NCBI GenBank assembly: GCA_958298945.1
Contig: OY282610.1
Span: forward strand, 64,725,088 to 64,789,087
Direction: 5' to 3'
Origin: Atherix ibis
Lineage: Eukaryota; Arthropoda; Insecta; Diptera; Athericidae
DNA length: 64,000 nt
Part shown: piece by piece, positions 24,640 through 36,924 of the stretch
How positions within the stretch are numbered: the stretch's first letter is position 1
How the letters are laid out: the number at the start of each line of letters is the position of its first letter
The notes under the pieces: model-generated
What the model was told of the DNA's origin: nothing
Databases searched by the model: none
What the model saw: the letters and a program-made list of their open reading frames with translations, nothing else
Position numbers and translations under genes: made by a program

Positions 24640-26129
24640 TGCTATTGTATATATTTCAACATTTTCCAATAACATATAATTTATAAAAGAAAAGAAAGGA
24701 AATATAAAAATATCGTGTAGAAAAAGGGATATTGAATTAAAAAAATGAAATAAGTAACAAATTTATACTTACTTATCATCACTTTCCTACTCTCGAACAA
24801 AATGTATCAATCATTATCATCATACAATAAAATTCAAATACCATATCTCGTTTATACGAAAATCTCACTAAATTATTTATTCCAATTAAAAGTTTTTAGA
24901 CTAAATTATTTCACAGCAAATATAATATTAACAACAAAAAATTCTCCAAAATTTTCAATTCTAGATAAATATATTTTGATCTCATATATGTGTGAATAGT
25001 ACACGTATGCACGTGCCAACACCTTTTATATATTTACCATTGACAGTTAACCGAAAACAAAAGCTAAAGTATAACCATCATCACATTCTGTCATAGTACG
25101 ATTATCTACCCTACATTCTCCGTTACAGTAAACTTACTAACATTGAAACTTAAGCACATTCACGATCAAATATGGTATTTTTCTTAACGTTTGAGCACAA
25201 ACCGTTCTCCTACCCCCGCTTTAATTTTCCAATGACTTTGCCATTTCTATTAGAAAGTCTCGTAATTCCTTTGTAGGAGTTAGTATATGATAATTATTTC
25301 TTTACACCTTGAGTCTTATCTCCTTTTTAATATTGCAACACTTCCCATACTCATACTACTCTCGATGCCTTTTCATAAAGTCCTATTCCAACGTATGCAT
25401 ACACAGTCAACCCTTTACACGGTGATGTTTATTTTTATCTATCATCCTAATTCTTTGATTGTAAATTTAATTATATACTATGGGGTGTATATTTTAAAAT
25501 AACGTATGGAGTTAAGGATAATGCCATATTTTCTGGTATCGTTGATATGAAAAAGCCGTTATGTCATGTTTGAAGAATTCCTTACTCGTATAAGATTTTT
25601 TTTTAATATGATAGATGCTAAAGTTGATCGTAATAATGATGATGATGATTATACTCATCATGTAAATAGATGGCACCTACTCCACACTCATTTGTGTTAA
25701 ATCTCATACTATAAATTACATATTTTGTATCTTAGAAAGGAGTTGTATCTAAACTTCAAAAGTTTAATATATACAAAGAACAGGCGGTAAATAAGTATAT
25801 CTGAGGTAAACAAAGAATAAATTCTATTTGTACACCACATTCATTAATGGACCAGTAGTTGTGATTCAGTATCTTTACATAAAAAACCCAACATTGTTTA
25901 GACTACCCGCCTTTCCTATGCTTTGATGATTTTTAGATAATATTTTCATAATACTACGACCTAAATTTCAATGGTTACTACTGTAGTTGTTATAATAGCC
26001 TTGGCCTTAGTTTCTTGGTCTTGTTCGTTGCCCGAAATTAAAGCCAAAACACAGTTCCAACAAAAACTAGTTACTATAACGTTTTTTTATTTTTTTTTAA
26101 CTGCAACTACAATTGTAATGTAACAAGCA
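24640..26129. other. Intergenic stretch
   Basis: No gene supported. Contains a short GAT trinucleotide run near 25636-25650 and a GC-richer patch at 25970-26060 without a readable domain. Open frames at 24802-24999 and 25287-25502 look like chance frames. Confidence 0.5.
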
Positions 26130-26139
26130 GACTTACAGA

Positions 26140-26310
26140 ATATTTTAATTTACAATCTTGTGCATCATGAAGTGGGAGTAAACACCCATCAGCGTATCTC
26201 CAACTAATGGAAGTTAGATTCCTCTAAAAAATCTCTAGGCCATTGTCTCTTAAGTCTGCGATGAGTGTTTCCGGGAAGGGCAGTACACGACAATTCTCTC
26301 ACAAGTGGAT
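26140..26310 (+). repeat. Left arm of a 150-170 bp imperfect inverted repeat
   Basis: This segment matches, in opposite orientation and with small indels, the segment at about 27880-28025. Shared landmarks are the AATCTTGTGCATCA, CTCCAACTAATGGAAGTTA and GAGAATTGTC blocks. In the arm near 28 kb the corresponding frame is protein-like, so both arms are probably copies of one older element. The arms bracket mariner copy E and a LINE fragment. Confidence 0.7.
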
Positions 26311-26397
26311 TATGATGATAGGATAAACGGGAGTGAAATTTTTGATAGCTAGAAATGAACAGGTCCTGAACAAAGGGAACATTTAAATCACGATATA

Positions 26398-27118
26398 CGA
26401 GGGTCGTTCAATAAGTCCTTAGAAAATCCGAGAAATTGCGCTTGTAGAAAGCTGTCAAAATTTCAGCTCGATCCAAAGCGTAGGTCAATTTCTATCGTCG
26501 ATTAAATTAACGACTTTTATTTGTGCATAACAATTGGAAAAAGCGAGTTTAGGGCTGTCATCAAACATCTCCATTTGAAAGGCTTAAGCCCGAAAGAAAT
26601 CAAAGCCGAGTTGGATGCAGTTCATGGCACATCTGCACCTGTGTTTGCGACGGTTTACAATTGGGTGAATGAATTTAAACGTGGCCGTTCATCCACAAAA
26701 GATGAACATCGTTCAGGACGCCCAGTTGAGGTGTCTACTCCTGAAATCATCGACAAAATCCACGATCTGATTTTGAACGATCAGCGAATTAAAGTGCGCG
26801 AGTTAGTTGAGGCCACGGGCATATCACAAGGTACAGTCGCTTCAATTTTGCATGAAAAATTGTCTGTGAAAAAATTTCGGCAAGATGGGTGCCGCGTTTG
26901 CTCTCAGAGGAGAATAAGCGCAATCGTGTAGTGGACTCTGAGGCTATGTTGGCACTCTTTCATCGCAATCCTGCCGAATTCCTTGGTCGATATGTCACTG
27001 TGGACGAAACCTGGATATACTACTACACTCTAGAAACGAAGAGACAGTCATCACAGTGGATTTTCAAGGTTGAACGGGCTCCGAAGAAGGCAAAAACGGG
27101 CTCCGAAGAAGGCAAAAA
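26398..27118 (+). mobile_element. 3'-truncated mariner, copy E
   Basis: Left inverted repeat CGAGGGTCGTTCAATAAG at 26398 with TA at 26396-26397. The leader is shortened, the normal ATG is changed (ATT near 26533), and a one-base loss in the A-run near 26870 shifts the frame. Sequence is mariner up to KKAKT, where a 22-bp block (27075-27096) is repeated in tandem (27097-27118). It then stops abruptly against LINE sequence. The second half of the transposase, including two catalytic Asp, is missing. Confidence 0.88.
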
Positions 27119-27800
27119 CCGTGGAACTTTGGTTAGATTAGGATATACTTTCGAGGATTCTGATTCTGAGTTAATTGCAACTTTGGGAGAGATATGAATT
27201 TATGATAAGGTAGTTTGTTGAAGGAAGAGGGCTCTTGAGTTTCCAGAGGAGTCCAGGATGCCACACACACGATCAAAAGCTTGGGAGATATCTAAAAATA
27301 CTCAAGAGAGGATGCAATGCGATGACACTGCTGGATAGTGGAGTGTTCAGATCGGAAGCCAAATTAGTGATCAGGAATAATTTTTTCATTAACTAGGACT
27401 GGGTTATTCAAATATCTTACCAAGAATTGGTAATAGGCTGATAGGTCTATAGGTGGAAGAAAAGCTAATGGGTTTATTTGGTTTAGGAATCATTATAATG
27501 ACAGTAAATTTCCAGAGTAAAAGAAAATAGGTTTTGCGCTGGATACTATTAAAAATATATGTGATTAAAACTAAAGCTCTTCGGAAAATTTGCTTCAGTA
27601 TAGGAGCTGTTATCAGATTATAACCAAGAGCTTTTTTATTGGGAAGACGCAGAAAAGTAGATTTAATTTCCGAGGTTTTAAAATTTTTGGGAGGAAGACT
27701 TATAGGAACTGGAAACATTAGTTCTTCGATAATTTGGTTAGTAGGCGATTTGTTTTCTAGAATACGAGTATATCATCATGGGGAGTAAAAATATTTACAG
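27119..27800 (-). pseudogene. Jockey-like LINE reverse transcriptase fragment
   Basis: The minus-strand frame 27718-27404 contains FRRALVLITYIFNSI, LLWKFTVIIMIPKPNKP and YRPISLLPILGKIFE, which are the first conserved blocks of a Jockey-clade reverse transcriptase. Downstream in the minus direction the sequence decays through frameshifts toward the G-V-P-Q-G region, where it is cut at 27119 by mariner copy E. A colinear relative lies at 54440-55300. The polymerase would copy its own RNA at a nicked target site; this copy lacks the YADD part. Confidence 0.8.
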
Positions 27801-27879
27801 CATGTTTGGCTGAAATACTTCAGCTTTTTGCTTTTCTGTTTTGGATAACAATAACTTAAATTACAATTCCTTGTGAGAG

Positions 27880-28270
27880 AATTGTCATGTACTGTCCCCC
27901 CCGGAAACACTTATCGGAGGCTTAATGGCCTAGATATTTTCTATAGGAATATAACTTCCATTAGTTGGAGAGATTCCGATTACTTCGTGATGCACAAGAT
28001 TGTTAGTTAAAATATTATGTAAAAAAAAGAACTCCCTCCATTGTGAAGGTCTTTTAGCCAACAACTCTTTTCTTAAATCCTCTGCTTGGTTTTGTAAAAT
28101 GGTCAAATATGTTCCACAAAATTTAACAGCTTGTAATTGCTCTCACTTTAAGCAATGTTGGTAATTCTGTCCACACATGGAACTGAAAGTAATCAATGCC
28201 CTCATTGTCATTGTCTCAGAAGCTTTACATACAAAAGTAAAAACGAACTTTTTCGATACCTAATTCGTTT
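27880..28270 (-). pseudogene. Unidentified coding-like relic with inverted-repeat arm
   Basis: On the minus strand a frame of about 100 codons with few stops reads FCGTYLTILQNQAEDLRKEL, AKRPSQWREFFFLHNIL, HHEVIGISPTNGSYIPIENI and AIKPPISVSGGDST. It looks like real protein sequence but I do not recognise the family. Bases 27880-28025 are the right arm of the inverted repeat with 26140-26310. It lies just upstream (in minus orientation) of the reverse transcriptase fragment, so it could be another part of a mobile element or a host gene remnant. Confidence 0.35.
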
Positions 28271-30064
28271 GTTCCTTTTTGTAATAAAATCTTTCTAAAT
28301 ATAGCCAGTGTTACCATCTAATTAAATGGATCAATTAATAGTTGGTTTTTCTTACCATTTCACATAGACAAATTACTTGCACTAAAGTAGCTTTTTCTCC
28401 TACTTTCACCATTAGGATGGCCACTACATTATTTTTGGAAAATCATTCCTTAAATAGTATTAATTTAAATACTCATTAAGTTAACTTTTGCACTTTCAGC
28501 TAATGAAAAACAGTTATTTTTAGTGATAGAAGTATTAACATTTGAGGATTTTATGTCATTTCAATCAATTATCAGAAGAAACAGTACATTTTCCAGTGTT
28601 TACTTACAGCAAAGAAGATCAATAATTATATAATTAGCCTATTCAAAAATTCTACCTGTGAAACCTCAATATTAGGATTTCTCATTTATTAATTTGGTTG
28701 TTTTATCCCACCACTACGTTATCTACGTGTATAGTCTCAAATAAGATTTAATCTTTAAAATATCTTAAAGAGAACAAAGTTTAAATATACAGACTTAAAT
28801 TAGAAAAACATTTTCTATTTAGAAGGTAGTCGTTTATTGAAGGTAGATTTTTCAAAAAATCTCAATTGTTTGTTGTATAATGTGTAGATACACGTATAGT
28901 CATGCGAGCAACACCCTGGTAGAAAATTCTTCCAAAAATTTATATTCCAGAATGAGTTTTTTTTTAATGTACAATTTGTTCAATTTTGAATTTAGTTTGT
29001 ACACAAAATCTTCATAGCATGAGTATATGCAAGTATACGTACTATGAGCCCTCTTAAAGAATTCATCCTGAAAACTTGTATTCTGATAGCGAACACATCC
29101 TGACAACCACAGAATCGTAGCATCTCATCCTTCTCAGTTAATCACACATTCAAAAAGCTAAAATATATTCCATACTCGAATAGCAGTTAATCTGTCGGTT
29201 GAGAATGGTGGGTGGCTGGCTATATTCACACAACCACTGTGTGTAAACTTATAAAAGTAAATGTTACCCAAAATAATCATTATTCGCCTCCATTATCCGA
29301 GCACTCATAAACCCATCTTCCTACGATGACTGCGGAAAATCTCTTATATTTCCGTTTCTCCATTATGGCACCTTTTTGCATGATGAAAAGGTGTAGAAAT
29401 GTACTAACTAATTAGAAATGAGATTTATAGAAGAATTTCATCGAAAAGACATATTTTTCTTTTTCAATTATTCTTATTGGTAAGAATTTGTTATTTTTGC
29501 AAATAGAAATAAAATTGAAAAAACGAATAAGTAAACATTATTTCTTTCTTGTACTGTAGTATTTTTTCATAAAGCTTAACTCTGTAAATTACAATCCATA
29601 CAAAACGTTTTTTTTTTCTTGAAAATTATCGTAAATTATGTGTTTGATAAATATTAAAATTAACTTGCATTAAATGTGGACTTTTTTATTTAAATTTTCG
29701 GAGTTTTTCTTATTTTAAATTTATTTACTATTTATTTTGTTCTTCAGTTAAATTTGCATTCATAATAATTTCGGATATTCATCCGACATTAATATAGATG
29801 GATGAATACCTGTGATGTTCGACTGATTAGGACGTGTTAGATGTCAGTGATCGAATTTATACGAATCTATTTAATAGTGGCATATTATTCATTTTTTTTT
29901 GCATATTTAATTAGTTATCGAAAGTCAAATTTATTAATTGCATTAATGAAAGAAATTCCTATAAAATAATTAAATAAATTCCAATAAACTAATAAAATTA
30001 TTAAGTTGGAATAAAGAAACTGTGAATCGTTGATTGTGCAAACTAATTTCAGACTAAATTAGTG
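28271..30064. other. AT-rich intergenic stretch
   Basis: No gene, terminal repeat or RNA was recognised. The minus frame at 28900-29106 has no recognisable domain. Confidence 0.5.
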
Positions 30065-30066
30065 TA

Positions 30067-31349
30067 CTTGGGTTGTCCGGGAAGTAATTTCGTTTTTTTT
30101 TAAATAAAAATGGAAGACAATTTTCTTGTAGAGAATTAATATTTTATTCAATTAAATATTGTCAAGTCTGATCAAATACCCTTTTTCATCTTTGTGGCAG
30201 TAGCATGATCCCACGTTCATAAAATGTTTGTTCTTTGCTGGCAAAAAACTGATCCAAGTGATTTTTGACCTCCTCATTTGAATTAAACATTTTACCATTC
30301 AACAATTTTGTAGAGACCGGAACAAATGATAATCGGAAGGTGCTTGGTGTGTAGAGTATAGTGGGTAAGACAGTATATCCCATCCAAGCTCTTAAAACTT
30401 TTGCCGAGTTGTCAAACTTGTATGTGGTTTCGCATTATCCTGTTGGAACACTATACCTTTCCTATTGACCAATTCTGGCCTTTTTTCTTAAAGTGAATCA
30501 TTCAATTTGTCCAACTGATGACAGTATACTTCAGAATTGGTCGTCGTGTTGCTCGGTGGAAGCTCAAAATAAAAGATTTCTTTGAAAATCCACCAAACAA
30601 ATAGCATATTCTTTTTTTGATTCCTTTGAGATCCCACCAAACAGATAGCATAACTATTTCATCTTTTCTACTCCAGGATCTTTTGCACTTAACATTATTG
30701 TAGACAATCCATTTCTCGTCCCCATTAATGATACGCTTCGAAAATGGATCATTTTCTTGGAGTTTGGGAGGCAAATCACAAACGTCAATGCGACGGTACA
30801 AATTTTTTCCGTAAGAAGATGAGGAATCCATATGTTGAGCTTTGAGATTAAACCTAGCCGTTTCAAATGATCATGAACGGTCGAATTCGAATGGTCTTAC
30901 GAGTTGTTATTCGCCAGTTTGCATCAATAAATGCCTTTATTGTGTCTTCATCAGCTTCAACTGGTCTTCCAGAGCTTGGTACATCTTCGAGATCAAAATT
31001 GCCGAATCGACGTTTAACAAACCAGTCTTGACACTGGCTCTCACTTAACATATCTTCCCCATATACATTGCATAATTTTTTTCTTGCCTGAACAGCATTT
31101 TTATCTTTTCTTTAGTAAAAAAGTACAATAAATTATGCTGGAAATGCTGTTTTTCATTTTCCATATTTAAAAGGGTATCAGTCAAAAACTACTGTTCAGA
31201 ATCAATCGAATCAATTTTCGCAAGCAAGCCTTACTATGTCAGCTGTCAAAATATTTATTATTATGCGGCTTAAGTGTGAAGTTGGTTATGAAAAAATACA
31301 ATTAAATCCTCTGTTGGGAAACAACGAAATTACTTTCCGGACAACAGAA
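30067..31349 (-). mobile_element. Cecropia-type mariner with decayed gene (minus strand)
   Basis: About 1.28 kb bounded by inverted repeats containing TTGTCCGGGAAGTAATTTCG on the left and the reverse complement of TTGTCCGGAAAGTAATTTCG on the right, next to TA at 30065-30066 and 31350-31351. Minus-strand frames include LSESQCQDWFVKRRFGNFDL and SSGRPVEADED (DNA-binding half), then GDEKWIVYNNV (first catalytic Asp), LSVWWDLKGI, and VKNHLDQFFASKEQTFYERG near the C-terminus. These features fit the cecropia/SETMAR-like mariner subfamily. Many frameshifts and a missing HDNARPH block show that it is dead. Confidence 0.85.
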
Positions 31350-31351
31350 TA

Positions 31352-31750
31352 GTTGGATGTACACATAGTGTAGGTGCATTTGGGCTGAGATCTTTTTATT
31401 AAAATTGGATAAACAAAGAATCATCATTCGGCTTATGTGTGTGCTATTAAACAAAAATTTCACCGTTCAATTTGGGTTTCCGCGACAAAGAAATACTTCT
31501 TAAAAATATTATAATATAATCTTTTATTATTTCATTATTACGAGTAATAATAATTTATCTTATTTATGATATGTATCGCATGTCAAAGTTTATATTGTAT
31601 AAATTAATATAAATTCTTAACTAATTTCTTAACTCTTATCTTGAATTTTTAATTTTTATTTATTTTTTACTCTATTTTCAATTATCTTACTTTATTTTTA
31701 GTTATTTTTAGTTATAAAAAAAATGGATTTATGTACATATCAAAAGATAT
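31352..31750. other. AT-rich spacer
   Basis: Low-complexity sequence rich in TTAT and TTTTA repeats (31500-31740). No gene. Confidence 0.5.
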
Positions 31751-31754
31751 AATT

Positions 31755-34212
31755 ATCCTAAGTGGTAACCCAGATAAACTGGAAGATCCACTCTCTGCAG
31801 AGGTCGGTCCTACGGATTCTGAAAAGGACCATCTATTGCCTGAGAACCCCTTCGGTACTATATAGTAAGAAAATGCTTAAATCAATAACAATTATAGTAA
31901 AAACAGTAACTTCAAATACAGTCTAAAAAGAAGATTTTTAGAAGAAGAAAAACTAAAACAAGATGGATAACTGCACAGAAATGCATCTGTTTATCCAAGA
32001 GATGCAGGTGATAAAGTTCAACAATCGATATCAGATAGCAATGAACTGGAAAAGGTAAATAAAGAACTGTGAGACAAGCTTAGTAAACTAGCAGAGGACG
32101 AACTACGGAAATAAACAGACTGGATTTTAAAAACCAAAAGACCAAGTAACTAAAAAGCAAAATATCGCAAAAACCTGCTACATTACATTCAAACAAAAAT
32201 AAACCCAAAACATAACTATTATCTGAGTCAAAAAAAAAATACAAGAAACTATGAAGAAACACAAGCCACCGCCTGTTATATTAAGCAACACAGAAGACTA
32301 TAATAAAATAAACTAGACTCTACAAAACCAGAGACATTAACTTCAAAGTATATGGACAACATTAAATTAGAATGGCACAGATACGTACGAGAATTAAACT
32401 AGACGCATAAGAGTCATGGTTAGGAATCTGCACCAATCTTGCAATACCAAAAGACATAAAAAATTAACTAATATACAGAGGTCTTAAAATTCTCGATGTA
32501 TCCATCAAAATAAAGAAAGTAAGGAAAGACCGCAAAGACTAACATTTCAAAATGAAGAACATATAAAGAAAATTTTTGAAATCCAGTATATACAACATAT
32601 GAAAATCAGAATAGAAACAATCAGCAGTAGTTCACTGAATACACAGTTTTAAAAAATGTCAACGCAATGGACATACTCAAAAATATTGCCAGAGTTGCAT
32701 AAAATGCGCGCGCAAACATCTAACAGCTAAATGCACTATGCCACCGGAGTGTTCAAACTGCAGTGAGGCTCACCCTGCTAACTACAGAGCCTTCCTAGTT
32801 GCCACAGAATTACATATAAGAAGGAATAAATTAAGAAAGGCGAAGGAAACTGAGAACACACACTAGTAAAGCTAAAACGATAATCAACCGAACATCACGC
32901 ATTTGACGCAAAGCATGATAAGTAAAATAAGCGACATAGCATTAAGATTAAGCAAACTTGAAGTAAAACATGCGAGGGCAGCAACTCAAAGAGAAAATTT
33001 ATGGACAAAAGTCATGTGGAATGTGAATGGAAAACATAGATTTTTTGCCTTCTCATAGAAACGCACCTAAATACTCATACTACTCGTAGTACAAAAATAA
33101 GAGGATACAAAATATACCAGACGGATTACCCCAATAACCAAACAAATGCAAGAAGTACTATTATTATAAAAGAAAACGCGAATCACTACGAAGAATGAAA
33201 AATACAGATCAAGGAAATGCAACTTACAGTAATTTGCATTAAGGCTATCAAACTAAAACTGTCCACCTAATTATAACCTTAAGAAAGCAGTTTATAATAG
33301 TATTTTTACAGCATCTAGGAGACATATTCATGTAAGGAATAGCTTAAGAATAGAGTTGGAAAAATAAATAATATTGAAGAATACGACGGCAACAATCTAG
33401 GGATCCATGTGATAAAACGTTACTAAACAGCAAAAGATAAAACCATCTTCTTTTCAGAGAAGAAATACTAAGGTTTAAAATAGAGTTAAAAGCTATCTAG
33501 TAAAACTAACAACACGCATTTCTCATTACGGAGAGCTATACGGAAATTCAAAGGCCAATATTACAATGCCACCTTTCCGAAAAGAAGATGGTTTATGTGC
33601 AAGAAGCAATAAAAAAACAAACATTTTTGACACATTGATGGAAGAAATACAAAACTAAGAAGAAGTCGCAATTGATGGAGTTAAGTTAAAAGAAGTTGCA
33701 AATGTAATAAGTAAAGGAATAAAGGTTCATAAAAGTTCAGATTTTGATTTCATAAAAAAAGCTACCCCAGACGCCTTGATCATACTAACATATTTAATAA
33801 ACGCTTCATTTATACTAAAGAAAATCTCCAAATGAAGTCAAATCGTACCGGCGTATATCGATACTACCGAGAATATGAAAATTAAAAAAAAGACTAAAGC
33901 CTATCGCAGAAAACCATTCCATGTTAGATCAAGTCCATCGTATAACAAATGTAATAAAAAAGGTATTGGAGGAAAAACAGACATGTTCAACAATATTGCT
34001 ACGAGATATTGCTTAAGCTTATGATAAGTTTTGATACGAAGGTCTAATCTATTGTACAAGCTGAGAAAAATACTCCCAAAGTAGTATGTAATACTGTTAA
34101 TATAATACTAATCAGATAGATTATTTACAATAGAGCAAAATAATGAATATTCTAAATTAAGAGAAATAGAAGTGGGAGTAATACAGGAACGTATTCTGCC
34201 ACCTATGCTATA
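31755..34212 (+). mobile_element. Jockey-like LINE relic with gag-like ORF1, endonuclease and RT parts
   Basis: A decayed, frameshifted but colinear element. ORF1 part: a stretch near 31760-31860 reads PDKLEDPL and DSEKDHLLPENPFG, FEIQYIQHMKIRIE lies near 32580, and a CCHC zinc-knuckle region lies at 32657-32795 (CQRNGHTQKYC, CIKCARKHLTAKC, CSNCSEAHPANY). ORF2 part: WNVNGKH near 33015 and RGYKIYQTDYPNNQ near 33105 correspond to the APE-type endonuclease. QVHRITNVIKKVLEEK near 33935 and AYDKF near 34020 correspond to the RT block containing the first catalytic Asp. EIEVGVIQERILPPMLY at about 34160-34210 is a degenerate G-V-P-Q-G-S-L-L-Y block, cut exactly where the next mariner begins. Confidence 0.8.
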
Positions 34213-35082
34213 CGAGGTCTGTTCAGAAAGTATCGCTAATTTTGAATTTCCGTGGGTTATGTATATTCGATTTTCAATTTTTTGTGGCGTTATATTGGTA
34301 GTCATGTCTCTCGCTTATGCCGACAAGTTCGGCCATTTTGAATGTTCAGTTAATTTTTGACAGCTGCTTTGCTTGCACGTGTTTTGGCTCATCTTCGATT
34401 TTTGCCCATTCTCGACCAAACACAGCATCGCATTAACATTGCTAAGGAGCTGTTGGACCCTGTCCGTGACGACCCAAATTTGCTCCAGAGGGTGATAACT
34501 GGTGACGAATCATGGGTTTATAGTGATGACATGGAAAATAAAGCTCAATCATCCCAATGGAAGCTGCCGCACGAGCCAAGACCGAAAAAAGCGCGCCAAG
34601 TCGAATGTGAAGGTTTTGCTTACAGTTTTCTTCGATTGCCGGGGCGTGGTGCATCATGAGTTCTTGCCACAGGGTAGAGCGGTCAATAAGGAATATTACC
34701 TGCAAGTTATGCGCAAGTTGCGCGAAGCAATCCGCTAGAAATACCTGGGTTTATTGAAGAACAAAAATTGGCTTTTGCCATTTTTGGCTAAAAACAATGC
34801 ACTAAAAATGCCGCAGCCACCATATTCCTCAGATCTGGCTTTCTGTGACTTTTTCTTGTTCCCGAAACTGAAGAGCCCCATAAAAGGACGACGCTACGGT
34901 ACGTTTGGGGAGATAAAAACGGCAAAGATTTTTTGAAGTGCGTCGAGGATTGGAAAAAACGTTGGCACAAGTGTATAATATCTGGTGGAGATTAATTTGA
35001 AGGGGACAAAATATATATTCATAAATAAATAAATAATTTTTGAAAAAACACAAAATTCGCGATACTTTTTGAAAAGACGTCG
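34213..35082 (+). mobile_element. Internally deleted mariner inserted in the Jockey-like LINE
   Basis: About 870 bp between inverted repeats starting CGAGGTCTGTTCAGAAAGTATCGC and the right-end CGACGTCTTTTCAAAAAGTATCGC, next to TA at 34211-34212 and 35083-35084. The remaining coding pieces read INIAKELLDPVRDDP, GDESWVYSDD (first Asp), KVLLTVFFDCRGVVHHEF, PYSSDLAFCDFFLFPKLK (third Asp region) and a WKKRWHKCI-like end. The N-terminal DNA-binding half is deleted, and the second catalytic block is lost in a deletion around 34780 (KNKNWLLPFLAKNN). This is another mariner lineage, not related at the repeat level to copies A-G beyond the first bases. Confidence 0.85.
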
Positions 35083-35084
35083 TA

Positions 35085-35799
35085 CTTCTCTCACCCATAA
35101 CTGTCGTGCGCAGAATTTTGGTAAGAACGTTGATTGAACTGGATTGTTGGTAGTTGGCCAGTGAGACGCTTAGAAGATCTCACTATTACGAGTAGTTCAG
35201 TGTGTATATCTACATATAGCTGAGTATGGTGTTTGACATTTTTTTAGTAGGCGAAACCGATTATGGATAGCTCCGAGCATAGAACCGTTCCCAGTTTTCT
35301 ATAATTCCTATATGCCCCCATATGCAACGTGATTTTTCCGAAATTATTTTTTTTATTTTCTGGTTGCTCTCAAAAGCCAAACATTATCCCAAAACTTTGT
35401 AAAAATTTTCATTATTATTACTGCAAGCAATTTTGTAATTTTATTCATTCATTTATATTAAAAATGAAGCTTTTGGAGCTTCTCCAATATTAACATATAA
35501 TTTTATACTGGCTATTATCTCGCCCATAAAATTTCGAAAGCTGTCCCTCATCATCAGTACGGTTGTTAATCAGAATACTCCAAAACTCAGGAATATTATT
35601 ACACAATTGATTTCGATTGAGAGAAAATCGTACCGACCAGAAATATTTTTGAGTATTTCATATGATATTGATTTTGAACTCTTCTCCATCACTTATTTAC
35701 TTATGTGTAACATATATTAAAATTCTACTTATTCCAACTTTAAATACTCGGATATAACATCTATTACACAAATCTTCCATATAGTACGAGTAGTGGACT
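35085..35799. other. Noncoding spacer before the hAT element
   Basis: No gene supported. The Jockey-like reading frame was not recovered with confidence to the right of the mariner insertion, so the LINE may end there or be too decayed. Confidence 0.45.
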
Positions 35800-36810
35800 C
35801 AGTATTGTTCCTCTATGCGTAGACTTTAATTGTCTACGCTTTGCCGTAAACAATAGCGTAGACAATACAGATCATGGTAGACAATGTCGACAATGCCGTT
35901 GACTATGTCGAGTATGTCGACAATGGTTTTTTTAATGTCATGTCAATTTTGGTGTGCTCATTGATTTCACCAGCAACCATCCATCCATTCCCCATACTCA
36001 CTCTAAAACATTAAAATCAAGAATAGATATGGCACTCAATGAATATGCTCTAACTGCGTTTTATTTGCATCCACATTACGATAATAATAAACTGAGTAGC
36101 ATACAAAATGATAAGATTAACAACTTTCTTTTTAAGCTCCTTGATGGAACTGGAATCGAAGACTGGGACAGTTTTAGAAATCGAACCACTTTCTTCAGAA
36201 TGCTGTATGAAAAAAAAATTACAAAACCGCTTGTATTTTGGAATACGGCTGAGATGAAACATCCAAATTTGGCCAAACTTGCAATAAAGTTATTGCGTAT
36301 ACCTGCATCATCTGCCCAAATAGAGAGAGTATTTTCAAGCTGGGCAAACGTACATTCACCTATTCGGAATCGGCTAACATTTGAAAGGTCAAAAAAACTA
36401 CTCCATCTTTATTATTCTCTAAGGATTGCCGATGCAATTGGCGCTGAAGATGAAGAAGATTATTAAGAATTTAAAAGATTGTTTTCACTGCATATTTAAA
36501 ATAAATTTTTTATTTCTTTTTAAATGTTTGTTTCTCAGGTTTTTTGTGTTTTTTTTTTTTCATCTTTTAATAATACACGAATTAGGGTTGGTTATACTTC
36601 TGGAAAAGCTCGAGAATCTCATCGTAATTGATCATGATCTATCTCTATCTCACACTATTTGATTTGACTTTTCAGGTAATACAAAAATTAATAGCCTTAA
36701 TTGTCTACGTGTAAACAAAAGGAGTAGACATTAAATCATTGTATACACCTATTGTCTACGCGTAAACAATGACGTTGTTTACGTGAGGTAGACTACACCG
36801 CACAACACTG
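35800..36810 (+). mobile_element. Founder hAT element, internally deleted (1.0 kb)
   Basis: Left end starts CAGTATTGTTC at 35800; the right end, read on the opposite strand, starts CAGTGTTGTGC, ending at 36810. The two ends match at 10 of the first 11 bases in the CAG-start form typical of hAT elements. The flanks share GTAGTGG (35790-35796 and 36811-36817), compatible with an 8-bp hAT target duplication disturbed by a small indel. Both subterminal regions are rich in TTGTCTACG / CGTAGACAA motifs (left: 35825-35900; right: about 36700-36795), probable transposase-binding sites. Between them only the C-terminal part of the transposase is left, so the element is non-autonomous. Its right 800 bp became the amplified unit of the tandem array. 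Confidence 0.75.
35954..36466 (+). pseudogene. hAT transposase C-terminal fragment, founder copy without ATG
   Basis: Open frame for the last about 155 residues of a hAT transposase. The region LAKLAIKLLRIPASSAQIER followed by VFSSWANVHSPIRNRL is the hATC dimerisation domain (Pfam PF05699 type). The Glu of the S-x-x-x-ER motif is, by analogy with characterised hAT enzymes, the third catalytic acidic residue. The first two catalytic Asp, the BED-type zinc finger and the insertion domain are absent. The frame has no ATG before an internal one at 36029; a TAA lies at 35933 and the nominal start at 35954 is GTG. The founder is therefore unlikely to be translated in full. AATAAA follows the stop by about 35 bases. 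Confidence 0.8.
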
Positions 36811-36924
36811 GTAGTGGTACTATCGATCTTATTTTATACCAATTTATGTAGCTACGATATCAGTATAATTGATCATAAGAATATCTCATAAGTACCAATA
36901 AACCACCCATTACCACAACAATTA

